Source: CAYXDO01 sp964463485 (GTDB taxonomy: Bacteria; Myxococcota; Kuafuiibacteriia; Kuafuiibacteriales; Kuafuiibacteriaceae). From it: 35,859 nucleotides of DNA. The position numbers were made by a program, and so were the translations under genes. The stretch is from contig CAYXDO010000109.1 of assembly GCA_964463485.1 (NCBI GenBank), positions 1 to 35,859 of the forward strand, read 5' to 3'. Of the stretch, positions 8,115 through 16,848 are shown piece by piece. Below the pieces are notes generated by a model. It was not told the origin of the DNA and ran no database searches. It was given only the letters and a program-made list of their open reading frames with translations. Each line of letters starts with the position of its first letter. The first letter of the stretch is position 1.

Positions 8115-9209
8115 TCATCGACGGCGGAAGAGGTCCGACGTCCTCGCCAAGTCACCCGCCGAGAAGTCGTGGCGGGAGTGAATCACCAGCGCGGTCGAAG
8201 TCTTCTCGCGGGCTTCGACGACGACGATCTGTCCGATCTGCTCCTCCGGCATGTCTTGGTCGTCTCCGGTGAAGTCATCGCCTCGTCGGATGACGTCGAG
8301 CACGTGACCCCGCAGCAGCCCGTGCTTCGTGCCGCGGTCGAGGAAGACGAGCTCGTGTTGGGCCACGTTTCCGATGCCCTCCTCGAGGGTAGCGACGATC
8401 ATCGCTTCCAACGCGACCGAAGCCGGGACCATTCTCATGGGTACGTTGTTCACGGGCATCGGGCCGATCGGATCGCCGCGCTCGATCGGAGCAAAAGCGC
8501 GCTCGATCGAGGTCGAGTAGAGCGTGTCGGGCGCGCCGGACTTTGCTTGGCTACCCGTCCGCAGGACGCCGGTGAGCTCGTACACGTCACCGAGGGGCTC
8601 ACCGGTGATCGGGTGAGGCACGAACGTGCGCCTGCGATACACGCCGAGGAGCTCGTCTTCCTCGAGGGGCTTCGAAGAACGGACGTAGAGGCGCGCCGGT
8701 TCGACCATGAGTTGCTGTTCGTTGGGCGAAGCGACGATCTCGCCTGTCAGAAATTTGCTGGTCCTCTCGATGAAGGCGGTGCGGCGAGCTTCCCACGCGG
8801 TCGAGACGACGATGGGTCTGGAGGCCGATACGGGAGGAATCTCGTCGGGGTCGGACGCGGGCTCGAATTCTGGGTCCAACGGGACGGGGATCAGCTCGAC
8901 TCTGCCACCCTCGTGCAGGGCGAGCTCATTTCCGGGGAAGATTCGGTGTGGACTGGTGAGTTGTGGGTTGTTGGCCCAGAGCTTGGGCCAATACCATGGG
9001 TTCGTGAAATAACGTCGTCCCAGATCCCAGAGGGTGTCGCCGGGCTCGACGACGTGAATCTGAGGGGGCGAATCGAGTGAGCCCGGGTCGCCGAGGTCGG
9101 GTTCCACGAGTTCTTCGTCGGAGGTTTCTTCGTTCGAATCGAGCTCGAGTCCGGGATCCGAGACGTCGAGTTGTCCGAGGAGCAGCGCAAAGGCGAGCAG
9201 GTTCGTCAT
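8115..9209 (-). CDS. LysM-domain protein, probably exported
   Basis: A 364-residue protein with one LysM domain at about 51-98 (HVVEPGDTLWDLGRRYF, then NPWYWPKLWANNPQ and FPGNELAL). LysM domains bind peptidoglycan N-acetylglucosamine. The first 13 residues are hydrophobic and could be a short signal peptide, though no basic n-region is present. An acidic linker precedes LysM; the remaining 260 residues show no motif I recognise. An Asn-Pro-x-Tyr-Trp insertion after the LysM core also occurs in other bacterial LysM proteins of unknown role. The start is supported by an AAAGG 4 bases before the ATG. It is divergent from the ECF sigma gene, so shared control in the cell envelope is possible. Confidence 0.78.
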   Translation of the reverse strand: MTNLLAFALLLGQLDVSDPGLELDSNEETSDEELVEPDLGDPGSLDSPPQIHVVEPGDTLWDLGRRYFTNPWYWPKLWANNPQLTSPHRIFPGNELALHEGGRVELIPVPLDPEFEPASDPDEIPPVSASRPIVVSTAWEARRTAFIERTSKFLTGEIVASPNEQQLMVEPARLYVRSSKPLEEDELLGVYRRRTFVPHPITGEPLGDVYELTGVLRTGSQAKSGAPDTLYSTSIERAFAPIERGDPIGPMPVNNVPMRMVPASVALEAMIVATLEEGIGNVAQHELVFLDRGTKHGLLRGHVLDVIRRGDDFTGDDQDMPEEQIGQIVVVEAREKTSTALVIHSRHDFSAGDLARTSDLFRRR

Positions 9210-9267
9210 CGAACCTTTGTTCCTTCGCTGGAGCCGGACCTAACGCTTTTGTTTTCTGTTAGGTTCG
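9210..9267. promoter_or_regulatory. Nested inverted repeats in the LysM / ECF sigma intergenic region
   Basis: The 80-bp gap between the divergent genes has two nested inverted repeats that share bases: cgaacct (9210-9216) with aggttcg (9261-9267), and cctaac (9239-9244) with gttagg (9258-9263). The inner loop is T-rich (cttttgttttct). A regulator or sigma-dependent site controlling both genes is plausible; I could not fit a standard ECF -35/-10 pair. Confidence 0.35.
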
Positions 9268-9289
9268 AAGGGCGAGCGGGAACGAGTGG

Positions 9290-9889
9290 ATGGTGCGCGC
9301 TCTGGTCACGACTTGTGCTGACGACGTCGTCGGACAGGGTGACGTCGACTTCGACGTCGTGTTTCGAGCCAACGCTCGCCAAGTGGCGATGTGGGCGATG
9401 CTCCTCGGAGGTCCAGCGGTCGACGCCAACGACGTGGTGCAAGACGTATTCATCGTCGTTCAAAAGAAGCTCCCCGAGTTTCGCGAGGAGGCCCGCATTA
9501 CCACGTGGCTCTACCGGATCACGGCCAACGTCGTAAGGCACCATAGGCGCCGATCGAAGCTCCTCGCGTGGCTTCAGTCGAGGGCGAGTCTCGAGAGCTC
9601 GGTCGGCTCACCCGACACGCCTTTGGAAGAGCTCGAGAGACTCGAAGCCCGCCGAACCGTCTATCGAGCGCTCGAAGGAATGAAACATCACCATCGGGAG
9701 GTCTTCGTGCTCTTCGAGCTCGAAGGCGTCACTGGCGGCGAGATCGCGCGCCGCCTCGAGATCCAGGAGGCGACGGTGTGGGTTCGGCTCGGGCGAGCGC
9801 GGAAGGAGTTCGCGGCGCGGGTGGAAAAGCTAGCGGCCCAGGAGAATAGGCTTCGACCGAACGGCGGGGGAATGGGGAGCCGAAAATGA
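9290..9889 (+). CDS. ECF-type RNA polymerase sigma factor
   Basis: A 199-residue sigma-70 family protein with only regions 2 and 4, as in extracytoplasmic-function sigma factors. Region 2 covers roughly 25-95, including ANDVVQDVFIVV, the typical D-x-x-Q-x-x-F core-binding stretch, and TTWLYRITANVVRHHRRR for -10 recognition. Region 4 covers roughly 120-185, with HHREVFVLFELEGVTGGEIA and the helix-turn-helix ATVWVRLGRARKEF. The stop overlaps the start of the next gene in an ATGA, so the two are co-translated. This is the usual layout of a sigma factor with its membrane-bound anti-sigma factor. Confidence 0.93.
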   Translation: MVRALVTTCADDVVGQGDVDFDVVFRANARQVAMWAMLLGGPAVDANDVVQDVFIVVQKKLPEFREEARITTWLYRITANVVRHHRRRSKLLAWLQSRASLESSVGSPDTPLEELERLEARRTVYRALEGMKHHHREVFVLFELEGVTGGEIARRLEIQEATVWVRLGRARKEFAARVEKLAAQENRLRPNGGGMGSRK

Positions 9890-10746
9890 AAAACCCGAAA
9901 ACGCCGCCTCGCTGGACCGAGACCCTGCCCGAGGACGGCACGCGAAGCGCCGCTCAGTTGGTCCGGACCGCTCGGTTCGACGACTTGGCGATCTCGAGCG
10001 AGGCCTTGGCGAAGATTCACCTAGACCTTTGTCGAAGCGCCGAAGAGCGAAGGGCGCGCTCGCTTCGTTCCTTGTCGGCGACCGGTCTGGCGCTCGGAGT
10101 CGGCTTTGCGAGTGTCGCCGCGGCGCACCTGATCCCCGGCTCGAGAAACGAAGCGGCCGATCCTGCGTTCGTTCCTCCCCGCTTGGTTCGACTCGTACAA
10201 GTCGACCCACCTCGGCCGCCCGCGTTCGTGTCCACCTTCGCGCCGAGATTCTCCCCCGAGGAGACTTCCACGAGCAGCGTCACCGAAGATACCGAACCGA
10301 GGAATCCGATCGAGCTTGCGCGAGAGTCCGTTGCGGCCGGCAACCCACAGGCCGCGCTCGACGCCTTGGACGAGCTCGAAGACTCCGAGAGCTCGGACGA
10401 AGACGATCGAATCGCCGTGCTGCGGGCTCGGGCCCTCGTGGCTCTGGGTCTGCGCTCCGCCGCGCTCTCGCTGGTCAGGGAGAGGTGTGAGTCCGAGCTC
10501 CAAGACATGGGTGACCTTCAGTTGCTCAAGGGCGCGCTCGACGAAAAGGTCGAGGCCTGCGCTCGGCGGATCGACTCGATCGCCGCGACCGAACCAGAGT
10601 TGGTCGTACTCCCCGAAGAAGACGACAAAGCGCCCAAGAAAAACGCCAAATCTTCGAAGAAGGACCCCCGAGAGGAATCTCCTCGCGAGCTCATCGAGCT
10701 CTCGGACGTGGACTCGGCGACTGCCGCCGAGGAACGGGATTTCTGA
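9886..10746 (+). CDS. Putative membrane anti-sigma factor or sigma-linked TPR-like protein
   Basis: A 286-residue single-pass membrane protein. Residues 1-63 are cytoplasmic and charged; one helix spans about 64-84 (SATGLALGVGFASVAAA); the rest is predicted to be periplasmic. About residues 124-230 form Ala-rich helices (PQAALDALDEL and similar) that look TPR-like. The tail is highly charged with a Lys/Ser stretch. It has no zinc-binding HxxxCxxC motif, so it is not a classical ZAS anti-sigma. The ATGA overlap with the ECF sigma gene is the main reason to call it a partner of that sigma factor. The role is inferred, not recognised. It converges with the histidine kinase gene, with 6 bp between stops. 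Confidence 0.65.
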   Translation: MKNPKTPPRWTETLPEDGTRSAAQLVRTARFDDLAISSEALAKIHLDLCRSAEERRARSLRSLSATGLALGVGFASVAAAHLIPGSRNEAADPAFVPPRLVRLVQVDPPRPPAFVSTFAPRFSPEETSTSSVTEDTEPRNPIELARESVAAGNPQAALDALDELEDSESSDEDDRIAVLRARALVALGLRSAALSLVRERCESELQDMGDLQLLKGALDEKVEACARRIDSIAATEPELVVLPEEDDKAPKKNAKSSKKDPREESPRELIELSDVDSATAAEERDF

Positions 10747-10752
10747 GTACGA

Positions 10753-11859
10753 TCAAGCTTGCGGCATCGCAGTCGCCACCGGAAACCAAAGTCGGAACGT
10801 GGAGCCAGCGCCGATCCGAGTCTCGAGCTCGATGCGACCCGAGTGTCGCTCCACGCAGGCACGAACCATGGCAAGCCCGAGGCCGGTCCCCTCTGCGCCC
10901 TTCGTCGTGAAGAAGGGCTCGAATACTCGAGAAACCACTTCCGGCGCTATGCCGGGTCCATCATCGGTCACTTCCACGAAGCAGTCGTCCCCGACACGGC
11001 CGCTCTTCACCCAGATCGTGCCGCCTTTCGGCCCCAAAGCCTCCACGGCATTCACCAACAAATTGACGAATACGTCCACGATCTCGCTGCCACGTACGTT
11101 CAGCTTGGGAAGCTCCGTGAGTTGACGCTCGATCGTCGTCTTCGCGGAGAGTCCATAGATGCGCGCGTGGGCGATGGTGATCGCCGATTCGACCAAGCCG
11201 TTGAGATCGGCCTCCTGAGTGGGTGCCGAGGGAGCTTGGCGGCTGTAGTCTCGCAGCCGATCCAAGGCCTCGGTGGCTCGAACCAGGGAAGTGCGAAGGT
11301 CGACGAGCTGCTGCCGCACCTCCCCGAACTGACCCCGATCGAGCGCTCGCTCGACGAGCCGAAGATAGAGTCCCATCGGATTCAGGAGATTCCTCAGATC
11401 ATGCGACACACCGGCAGCCATTTGTCCAAGCGCGTTCATCTTCGCCGTGCGGCGAAGCTCCGCTTCCGCCCGCCGGAGCTCGGCCCGGTTCCCCGCCTCC
11501 GCGAGCTCCCGTTCGATGGCCGGCACGAGCCTCTGGAGCCGATCCTTCGGAATGAAGTCCTGCGCACCCGCGCGCATGCACTCGACCGCCGCCTCCTCGC
11601 CAATCACCCCAGAGCACACGATGAAAGGCACGTCGATCCCGGCGGACTTGATGACTGCTTGCGCCTGCGGAGCAGTCAGGTGAGGCATCGAATAGTCCGA
11701 GATCACGACGTCGGGTGCGTGCTCAGCGAGGGCCGATATCAGCTCGGAGGCCGTCTCGACTCGCCGGGCCTGCACCTCCAGACCCTGCTTTTTGAGGTGC
11801 CGCACCAGGAGCGCGAAGTCGGCCTCCAGGTCGTCGATGATGAGTAGGTCAATCAACAT
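10753..11859 (-). CDS. Hybrid response regulator - histidine kinase (REC-HisKA-HATPase)
   Basis: A 368-residue soluble signalling protein with an N-terminal receiver domain followed by a kinase core. The receiver has the acidic pair D9-D10, the phospho-acceptor D55 in VVISDYSMP and K105 in FIPK. The dimerisation/phosphotransfer helix carries H153 in VSHDLRNLLNP. The ATPase part has the N box (FVNLLVNAVEAL), G1 (DDGPGIA), F box (FEPFFTTK) and G2 (GTGLGLAMV). The open frame extends to 11928, but the ATG at 11859 begins exactly at the receiver fold and is preferred. It has no membrane helix, so it must receive its signal from another protein. It lies about 98 bp downstream of the solute-binding fusion gene on the same strand, making that protein a candidate upstream sensor. 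Confidence 0.92.
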   Translation of the reverse strand: MLIDLLIIDDLEADFALLVRHLKKQGLEVQARRVETASELISALAEHAPDVVISDYSMPHLTAPQAQAVIKSAGIDVPFIVCSGVIGEEAAVECMRAGAQDFIPKDRLQRLVPAIERELAEAGNRAELRRAEAELRRTAKMNALGQMAAGVSHDLRNLLNPMGLYLRLVERALDRGQFGEVRQQLVDLRTSLVRATEALDRLRDYSRQAPSAPTQEADLNGLVESAITIAHARIYGLSAKTTIERQLTELPKLNVRGSEIVDVFVNLLVNAVEALGPKGGTIWVKSGRVGDDCFVEVTDDGPGIAPEVVSRVFEPFFTTKGAEGTGLGLAMVRACVERHSGRIELETRIGAGSTFRLWFPVATAMPQA

Positions 11860-11957
11860 TCCGAATTTATCGCATCGCGAACAATTTCGCCAATCCCGCC
11901 CGGCACGGAGCGGCGAGTCTAGGGTCACTCAGTGTGTTACTCTTGGCTCAGAACGAG

Positions 11958-14285
11958 CTAGGGCCGTCCAAGACGCTCTTCTAGGAGGCGCTTGATTCTC
12001 GATCGCGAGATACGCCCGTCGTCGAGGTATCGCCGCTCCGCGACGATCTCCCACCAAGAGCCCACGAGCTTGTCTCGAAACGACTCGTAACTGGCGGCGC
12101 TCGGGAAGCTCGGAAGCACCAAACCCTCGTTTTCGCGCATCTGCCGTGAAACGACGTCGCGCAGCTCGGAGGGGAGTGCGACATCTCGCCGCGCCGGCTG
12201 GATCCAGAAGGTTTGGGTCTCGAGCGTGGATTCGTTTTTGGAGACCAGCTCGGAGATGAGCTCCCAACTCTCCTCGGGACGCGGAGCAGACTTTGGGATT
12301 GCCCATACCCATCCGCTGATGTGGGCCCGACGGGTTCCGACGCGCAGCGGTACGCCGGTATTGTCGACGGCGACCGAGACCCGGCGGGGCAGGAGTGCGA
12401 AGCCGACGTCGCTTCGCTCGCTGACATATCCGGGGATTTCGTCCGATCCGCCGAGGAGCCGCAAGTCGAGGGTATGAGTTTCAGTGAGGAAGACTTCGTT
12501 TCTTGCCATCGCCTCGTCGATTTCACGTCCAGTGACGATGGCGTCGGCCGAGAGCATGCGAGGGTGGTACAGGCCGAGCTCTCGGAAGAGGGCCTCCCAT
12601 TCGAACACGTCGAGCATGGCTGTGTTGGCCACGAGAGTGGGCGGCCCTTCGATGGAGGATCCCGCGAGGGCGTCGAGCAGCCGAACCATCGTTCCGAGGT
12701 ATGAGTAGCTTCGGAACATGATGCGGGGGGCGCGGACGCCTTGATCGGGGCTCTTCGACCAGACGTAACCCAATACGAGGAGGTCGAAGAGGTCCCACGC
12801 GTTGGGATCCTCCTCGAGTGCGTAGCCTTTGGGGAGCCGAGCGCCCGTGAGTCGGGTGAGATCAGCGTCGAGCTCCGGTAGGAACGCATCGAGCTGGGCT
12901 TGGACTTCGGCGACGCGGGATTTTCGGAACGCGAGGAGCTGAGTTTCGACCTTGCGCGGCGCGCCATAGAGCGGTTTGCCTACGACGTCGGGCACACGGG
13001 CGAGGCTGGCAGCGACCGGTTCGAACGTGCGTTCGAGCGACGCGAGCTCCTCGACACGCCCGGAGTCCACCAACATGCGATCGATGGGCAGCAAGAGTCC
13101 GCGCTCGGCGAGCGGTCGCAACATGACCCCTTCGACCTTCACGACGTCGATTCCAGGACGCTTCTCGAGCTCCGTGACGACGTCGGCCTCCGAGCGATAA
13201 CTCTCGACGCGAACGCGATGCCCGTGCGTTTTTTCGAAGCGCACGAGCGTCTCACTTCGGAACCAGGCCTCTTGGGCCGGCCTCATCCGAAGCAGCACGA
13301 CGAGCGTCCGTTTGCCTGAAAATGTCGCAATCATGGCGATCGTGAGTGCGACAATCGCCGCGCCGATGACGCGGAGCCTGCGGCCTTTGCGCGGCGCGTG
13401 GGTGCGTACCGTTGGTGTCGAGGATCGGGACTCGGCGTGTCTTGGAATCACCGCTCGGGCCTCAGGAAGGCCTCTCTGCCCGACCGCTTCGACCTCCGAA
13501 AGGGGCCGCAATGCGCCGCCGGGCGCGTCGTCTCCGGGTGGCGTCTCGGGCGACGATGACGGAAGCATCTTCGGTTCGTCTGCGCTCCCAGCCGTCGCGG
13601 GTGCGACATTTTCCGGAGGGGCGCTCAGCGGGATTGTCGGCGGCCGGTCGGAGTGAATCCGACCGGCCGGCAGGTTCGCTTCGCTCACCGCAATTCGAAT
13701 CGACCCGCCCGTCCAGGCCTCAGCGTACGGAGGAGGCTGTGGAGACGATGAATCATCTTCGCGTCGCGGTGGAGGCTCGCTCTTGGCTTTTTGCCGCGCG
13801 CCGATCCGCGGCAAGCGCATCGTCGCTAGAAACTGTGGATCCTCGGGAAGGGATCTCTCGGCAAGGTTTCGCGTGTATTCGCGATCGGTCGCGAGGCGGT
13901 GACGCCTCGAGATGGCGGCGAGCTCTTCGAGGAGGTTCGTGATCGAATCGGCGCGCGCGAGCGCGCGATCGAGATCGCTCGTGACCTCACGGTCTTGGGG
14001 GCGATTGGAGGCGCCGATCGCAGCGGCGACAGCGACGAGACTATCGATATCCGGTCGAGGATCGCCTTCTTGGACAGGCCGACGCACGTCGAGGCTCCCG
14101 TCAGCTTCGACGATGACCTCCGCGATCGAGAAGCCTCCGAACGCGGCTCCCCGGCCGTGATGGATCGCGACGGTCTCGGAGAGGCGAACGAGGAGCGCCA
14201 AGCGCACCCGTTCAGGATGCTCACCATGCTCTCGCGCAAACTGGACTAATTCCAACAGTCCAGACCGGGCCTCGGCCGCACCCAT
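11958..14285 (-). CDS. Membrane fusion: kinase-like cytoplasmic remnant, one TM helix, extracellular solute-binding domain
   Basis: A 775-residue protein of unusual build. Residues about 10-160 look like the C-lobe of a bacterial Ser/Thr kinase without catalytic motifs: RLSETVAIHHGRGAAFGGFS and then EVIVEADGSLDVR align by eye with the HRD/catalytic-loop region of myxobacterial kinases, but HRD, DFG and the ATP loop are absent. A Pro/Ser-rich linker follows, then one helix at about 304-322 (RVIGAAIVALTIAMIATFSG) after a basic stretch. Residues 326-775 resemble a family 1 ABC solute-binding protein, starting LVVLLRMRPAQEAWFRSETL and including a DVVKVEG strand. No ABC permease is nearby, so it is more likely a sensor than part of a transporter. 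Neighbours are a divergent Ser/Thr kinase and a downstream histidine kinase. The pseudokinase reading is an inference. Confidence 0.75.
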   Translation of the reverse strand: MGAAEARSGLLELVQFAREHGEHPERVRLALLVRLSETVAIHHGRGAAFGGFSIAEVIVEADGSLDVRRPVQEGDPRPDIDSLVAVAAAIGASNRPQDREVTSDLDRALARADSITNLLEELAAISRRHRLATDREYTRNLAERSLPEDPQFLATMRLPRIGARQKAKSEPPPRREDDSSSPQPPPYAEAWTGGSIRIAVSEANLPAGRIHSDRPPTIPLSAPPENVAPATAGSADEPKMLPSSSPETPPGDDAPGGALRPLSEVEAVGQRGLPEARAVIPRHAESRSSTPTVRTHAPRKGRRLRVIGAAIVALTIAMIATFSGKRTLVVLLRMRPAQEAWFRSETLVRFEKTHGHRVRVESYRSEADVVTELEKRPGIDVVKVEGVMLRPLAERGLLLPIDRMLVDSGRVEELASLERTFEPVAASLARVPDVVGKPLYGAPRKVETQLLAFRKSRVAEVQAQLDAFLPELDADLTRLTGARLPKGYALEEDPNAWDLFDLLVLGYVWSKSPDQGVRAPRIMFRSYSYLGTMVRLLDALAGSSIEGPPTLVANTAMLDVFEWEALFRELGLYHPRMLSADAIVTGREIDEAMARNEVFLTETHTLDLRLLGGSDEIPGYVSERSDVGFALLPRRVSVAVDNTGVPLRVGTRRAHISGWVWAIPKSAPRPEESWELISELVSKNESTLETQTFWIQPARRDVALPSELRDVVSRQMRENEGLVLPSFPSAASYESFRDKLVGSWWEIVAERRYLDDGRISRSRIKRLLEERLGRP

Positions 14286-14308
14286 GCAGGGCGCCGATGG
14301 TACTCTTG

Positions 14309-14354
14309 AACTCGGGGAACCGATCGCGAAACGATCGGTCCAAGACGCCGAGTT
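14309..14354. promoter_or_regulatory. Nested dyad between the solute-binding fusion and the Ser/Thr kinase gene
   Basis: In the 111-bp gap between the divergent genes, accgatcg (14319-14326) and cgatcggt (14332-14339) form a perfect 8-bp inverted repeat around cgaaa. Around it, aactcgg (14309-14315) and ccgagtt (14348-14354) form a second perfect 7-bp repeat with nearly the same centre. It could be an operator for a dimeric or tetrameric regulator controlling both genes. Confidence 0.5.
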
Positions 14355-14396
14355 GACCGCTTCGTGAGGCCCCGATAGGGATGAGGGTGCCGAGAA

Positions 14397-16160
14397 ATGT
14401 CGAAACGGGGTCCACCGTCTGACGATTCGTCAGGATGGCAATCTGGGGATACGGAGTTCGATCCCGTGGACCCGGCTGCGCTTCGTGCGGCCCTCGGGAA
14501 AAAGAAGGCACCTCAGGACGATTTTTGGGCGCAAAAAGGAGCGAACCCAAAGCTCGGGTTGCCGGTCGAGTCGAGTGATCAGCACGCTGCGCCGCCCAAG
14601 CCCGAGCCGAAGAGAGAGGGGTTGAAAGGCCATTTGGCGGCCGCGGAGCCGGTGCGCAGCCCGGTGACCGACGGGTCCGGGCGGGACAGAGTAGCTCGAG
14701 GGAGCGCCCACGTCGACGCGCGCAACACGGCCTCGTCGGCTCGTTACAAGCCCATCCAAGAACGACGAAACGCAGCCTCCGAGCAGCGTTCCGGGGACAT
14801 CGACCCTGGCATGTTGGGTCCCAAGTATCGGGTGATCAAGATCCTCGGCGAAGGCGGCATGGGTAAGGTCTTCGAGGCCATGCACCTCGGCCTCGATCGC
14901 AGGGTCGCGGTCAAAGTCCTGAGCAAGAAGATGGCCGAGGAGCCTCGCGTAGTGGAGCGGCTTCGCCGCGAGGCGGAGACGGCTCAGCGGGTCAAGCACC
15001 CCAACATCGTCGAGTTCTTCGGCATCGAGCGCACACCGTCAGGCGAGCCGTGTGTGGTGATGGAGCTTCTCGAAGGCTGGAACCTGGCTGCGCGCATCAA
15101 GGCCAAAGGCAAGCTCGAGGCGGACGTCGCGGTCCAAATGGGGATCGAGATCTGCGACGCGCTGTCGGTCTCTCACAATGCGGGCATCGTTCATCGCGAC
15201 GTGAAGCCCGACAACATCTTCCTTACGGGCGAAGGGACCGAACACCCGTCCTTCAAGCTCCTCGACTTCGGGGCAGCGCATGTCGTCGACGCCAAGACGT
15301 TGACGGTCGAGGGCTCCTTGATCGGCACGCCGGCCTACATGTCGCCCGAACAAGCGATGGGCACGAACGTCACGGAGCGCACGGACGTCTACAGCACTGG
15401 GCTCGTCTTGTATGAGGCGCTCACCGGAAAGAACCCATTCTCGGGGGGACACAATCTCGAAGAGACGATCGTTCGTATCGTCTCTCACAATCCGGAGCCG
15501 CCGATGAAAGGCGCCGAGGCGAGCGAAATGAACCGCGCGCTCGACGAGATCGTTCAGAAGGCCATCGAAAAACGACCTGAAGATCGTTGGGGCTCAGCGG
15601 CCGAGCTCGCGGCTGCGTTGCGGCAAATCGCCGGTGGCAATGCCAAGGGGCTCAAGGTCGCGCGGAAGAGAGAGACCAAGGCGGTCATCGAGCTCGCGCC
15701 CAAAAAGGCGATGAGCGACGCGCTCAAGGTCACGCTGATCGCCGTTCCGATCGTCGTGTTGGCGGTGACCGGTTACGTGTTCAGCCAGTCGGGTGGGGCC
15801 AAGGTTCGGGTCGACATTCGATCCGCGGAGCGGGCTGGCTGCTCGGCGGAATCGACACGCGACGTTTCGCTCGCGATGATGTCCGCGCTCGAACGAGTTC
15901 CCGAGGTCGTACCAGTGACCGACGGAGCTACGTTCTTGCTCACGGCAAAGTGTCGATCCGAGAACGGCAAGACGTCCTTGATCACGACACTTCGCGAGGA
16001 GAAGACCAACGAAGACCGGTACTCCGTAGTGGCCCAGGGATCGGACGCTCGCTCGGTCGCCGCGCGAGCCGTCGTCGAGATCGCTGGAGGCATGAAGTGG
16101 AATCCGCGGCCCTCGTTGGCCGAGGAAGCCTCCACCGCCGAACGGGTCGGAGAGCGCTGA
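14397..16160 (+). CDS. Transmembrane Ser/Thr protein kinase
   Basis: A 587-residue PknB-type eukaryote-like kinase. Residues 1-140 are a disordered charged N-terminus. The kinase domain runs about 144-412: glycine loop GEGGMG at 151-156, ATP Lys173, HRD at 266-268 with N273 in VHRDVKPDN, DFG at 290-292, and SPE at 316-318. All catalytic residues are present, so it should be active. A membrane helix at about 445-463 is followed by about 120 residues outside the membrane, with two Cys (in AGCSAES and AKCRSENG) and no PASTA repeats. The gene faces the solute-binding fusion across a dyad-symmetric gap, so the two may be co-regulated. It converges with the HAD gene with 3 bp between stops. Confidence 0.95.
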   Translation: MSKRGPPSDDSSGWQSGDTEFDPVDPAALRAALGKKKAPQDDFWAQKGANPKLGLPVESSDQHAAPPKPEPKREGLKGHLAAAEPVRSPVTDGSGRDRVARGSAHVDARNTASSARYKPIQERRNAASEQRSGDIDPGMLGPKYRVIKILGEGGMGKVFEAMHLGLDRRVAVKVLSKKMAEEPRVVERLRREAETAQRVKHPNIVEFFGIERTPSGEPCVVMELLEGWNLAARIKAKGKLEADVAVQMGIEICDALSVSHNAGIVHRDVKPDNIFLTGEGTEHPSFKLLDFGAAHVVDAKTLTVEGSLIGTPAYMSPEQAMGTNVTERTDVYSTGLVLYEALTGKNPFSGGHNLEETIVRIVSHNPEPPMKGAEASEMNRALDEIVQKAIEKRPEDRWGSAAELAAALRQIAGGNAKGLKVARKRETKAVIELAPKKAMSDALKVTLIAVPIVVLAVTGYVFSQSGGAKVRVDIRSAERAGCSAESTRDVSLAMMSALERVPEVVPVTDGATFLLTAKCRSENGKTSLITTLREEKTNEDRYSVVAQGSDARSVAARAVVEIAGGMKWNPRPSLAEEASTAERVGER

Positions 16161-16163
16161 GCT

Positions 16164-16847
16164 TCAGGCCAGCATGGCCGGAAGCGGCCGCAGATCTTGG
16201 ATCAGCGAGACCTTCGACTGCACCCAAAAATCGTGCAGCGTCGGCGTATCGCGCGCGATGAAGCGGACGCCGGTAGCTTTGGCGGCGCGGAGGTCCGATT
16301 CACCGTCACCGACGAACACGAGCTCCTCGCGCGAAACGCCGGTCGCGGAAAGAGCCTCTTCGATCACCGTGGTCTTCTCGTTGGGTGAGCCGCGCACACC
16401 GAGGAAGTGGTGTCGAAGGCCGCGTCTTTCGACGATGTGCTGGAGCTCCTCTTCGGGCGTGCCGGAAGCGACGAAGAGCTTGGCCACACGGCCGAGGGAC
16501 GTGAGCGCTTCCTCGGCGCCCTCCACGAAGGGCGCGGCCAACACCTTCTCGAGGACGAGGTTCGCAAACGCAGCGCCGAGCTGACTTTCAGTCTCTCGTG
16601 TGTACGGCACTCCGAGGAGCTCCCTGTGGATCCACTCGAACTTCTTGAATCGGCTCACGCCGAGGTTCGAGAGGTGATGGCGACGGATCGCCTCGAGGTG
16701 CTCTGGCCTGTGCGAGAAAAGATCCACGAACGCGTCGGTCTTGATGTCCGCGGACTCGAGGATCACACCGTCGAAATCGAACACCACGACCCTGGTCTGT
16801 CGGGTCCGCGGGACCGAATCGACGTTGCTCACGATCTCCACGCTCAC
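16164..16847 (-). CDS. HAD-superfamily phosphatase
   Basis: A 227-residue HAD hydrolase of the phosphoglycolate phosphatase / beta-phosphoglucomutase type. Motif I is FDFDGVILES with nucleophile D24 and acid D26. A helical cap follows (about 35-105), then motif II Ser/Thr in LFVASGTPEEE, the motif III Lys in SPNEKTTV, and motif IV VFVGDGESDLRAA. The substrate cannot be read from sequence. It starts with GTG one base after the stop of the hydroxyacid dehydrogenase gene. It is therefore the third gene of a tight operon with the dehydrogenase and a CMP-sugar-type cytidylyltransferase, suggesting a sugar phosphate substrate. Confidence 0.9.
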   Translation of the reverse strand: MSVEIVSNVDSVPRTRQTRVVVFDFDGVILESADIKTDAFVDLFSHRPEHLEAIRRHHLSNLGVSRFKKFEWIHRELLGVPYTRETESQLGAAFANLVLEKVLAAPFVEGAEEALTSLGRVAKLFVASGTPEEELQHIVERRGLRHHFLGVRGSPNEKTTVIEEALSATGVSREELVFVGDGESDLRAAKATGVRFIARDTPTLHDFWVQSKVSLIQDLRPLPAMLA

Positions 16848-16848
16848 C

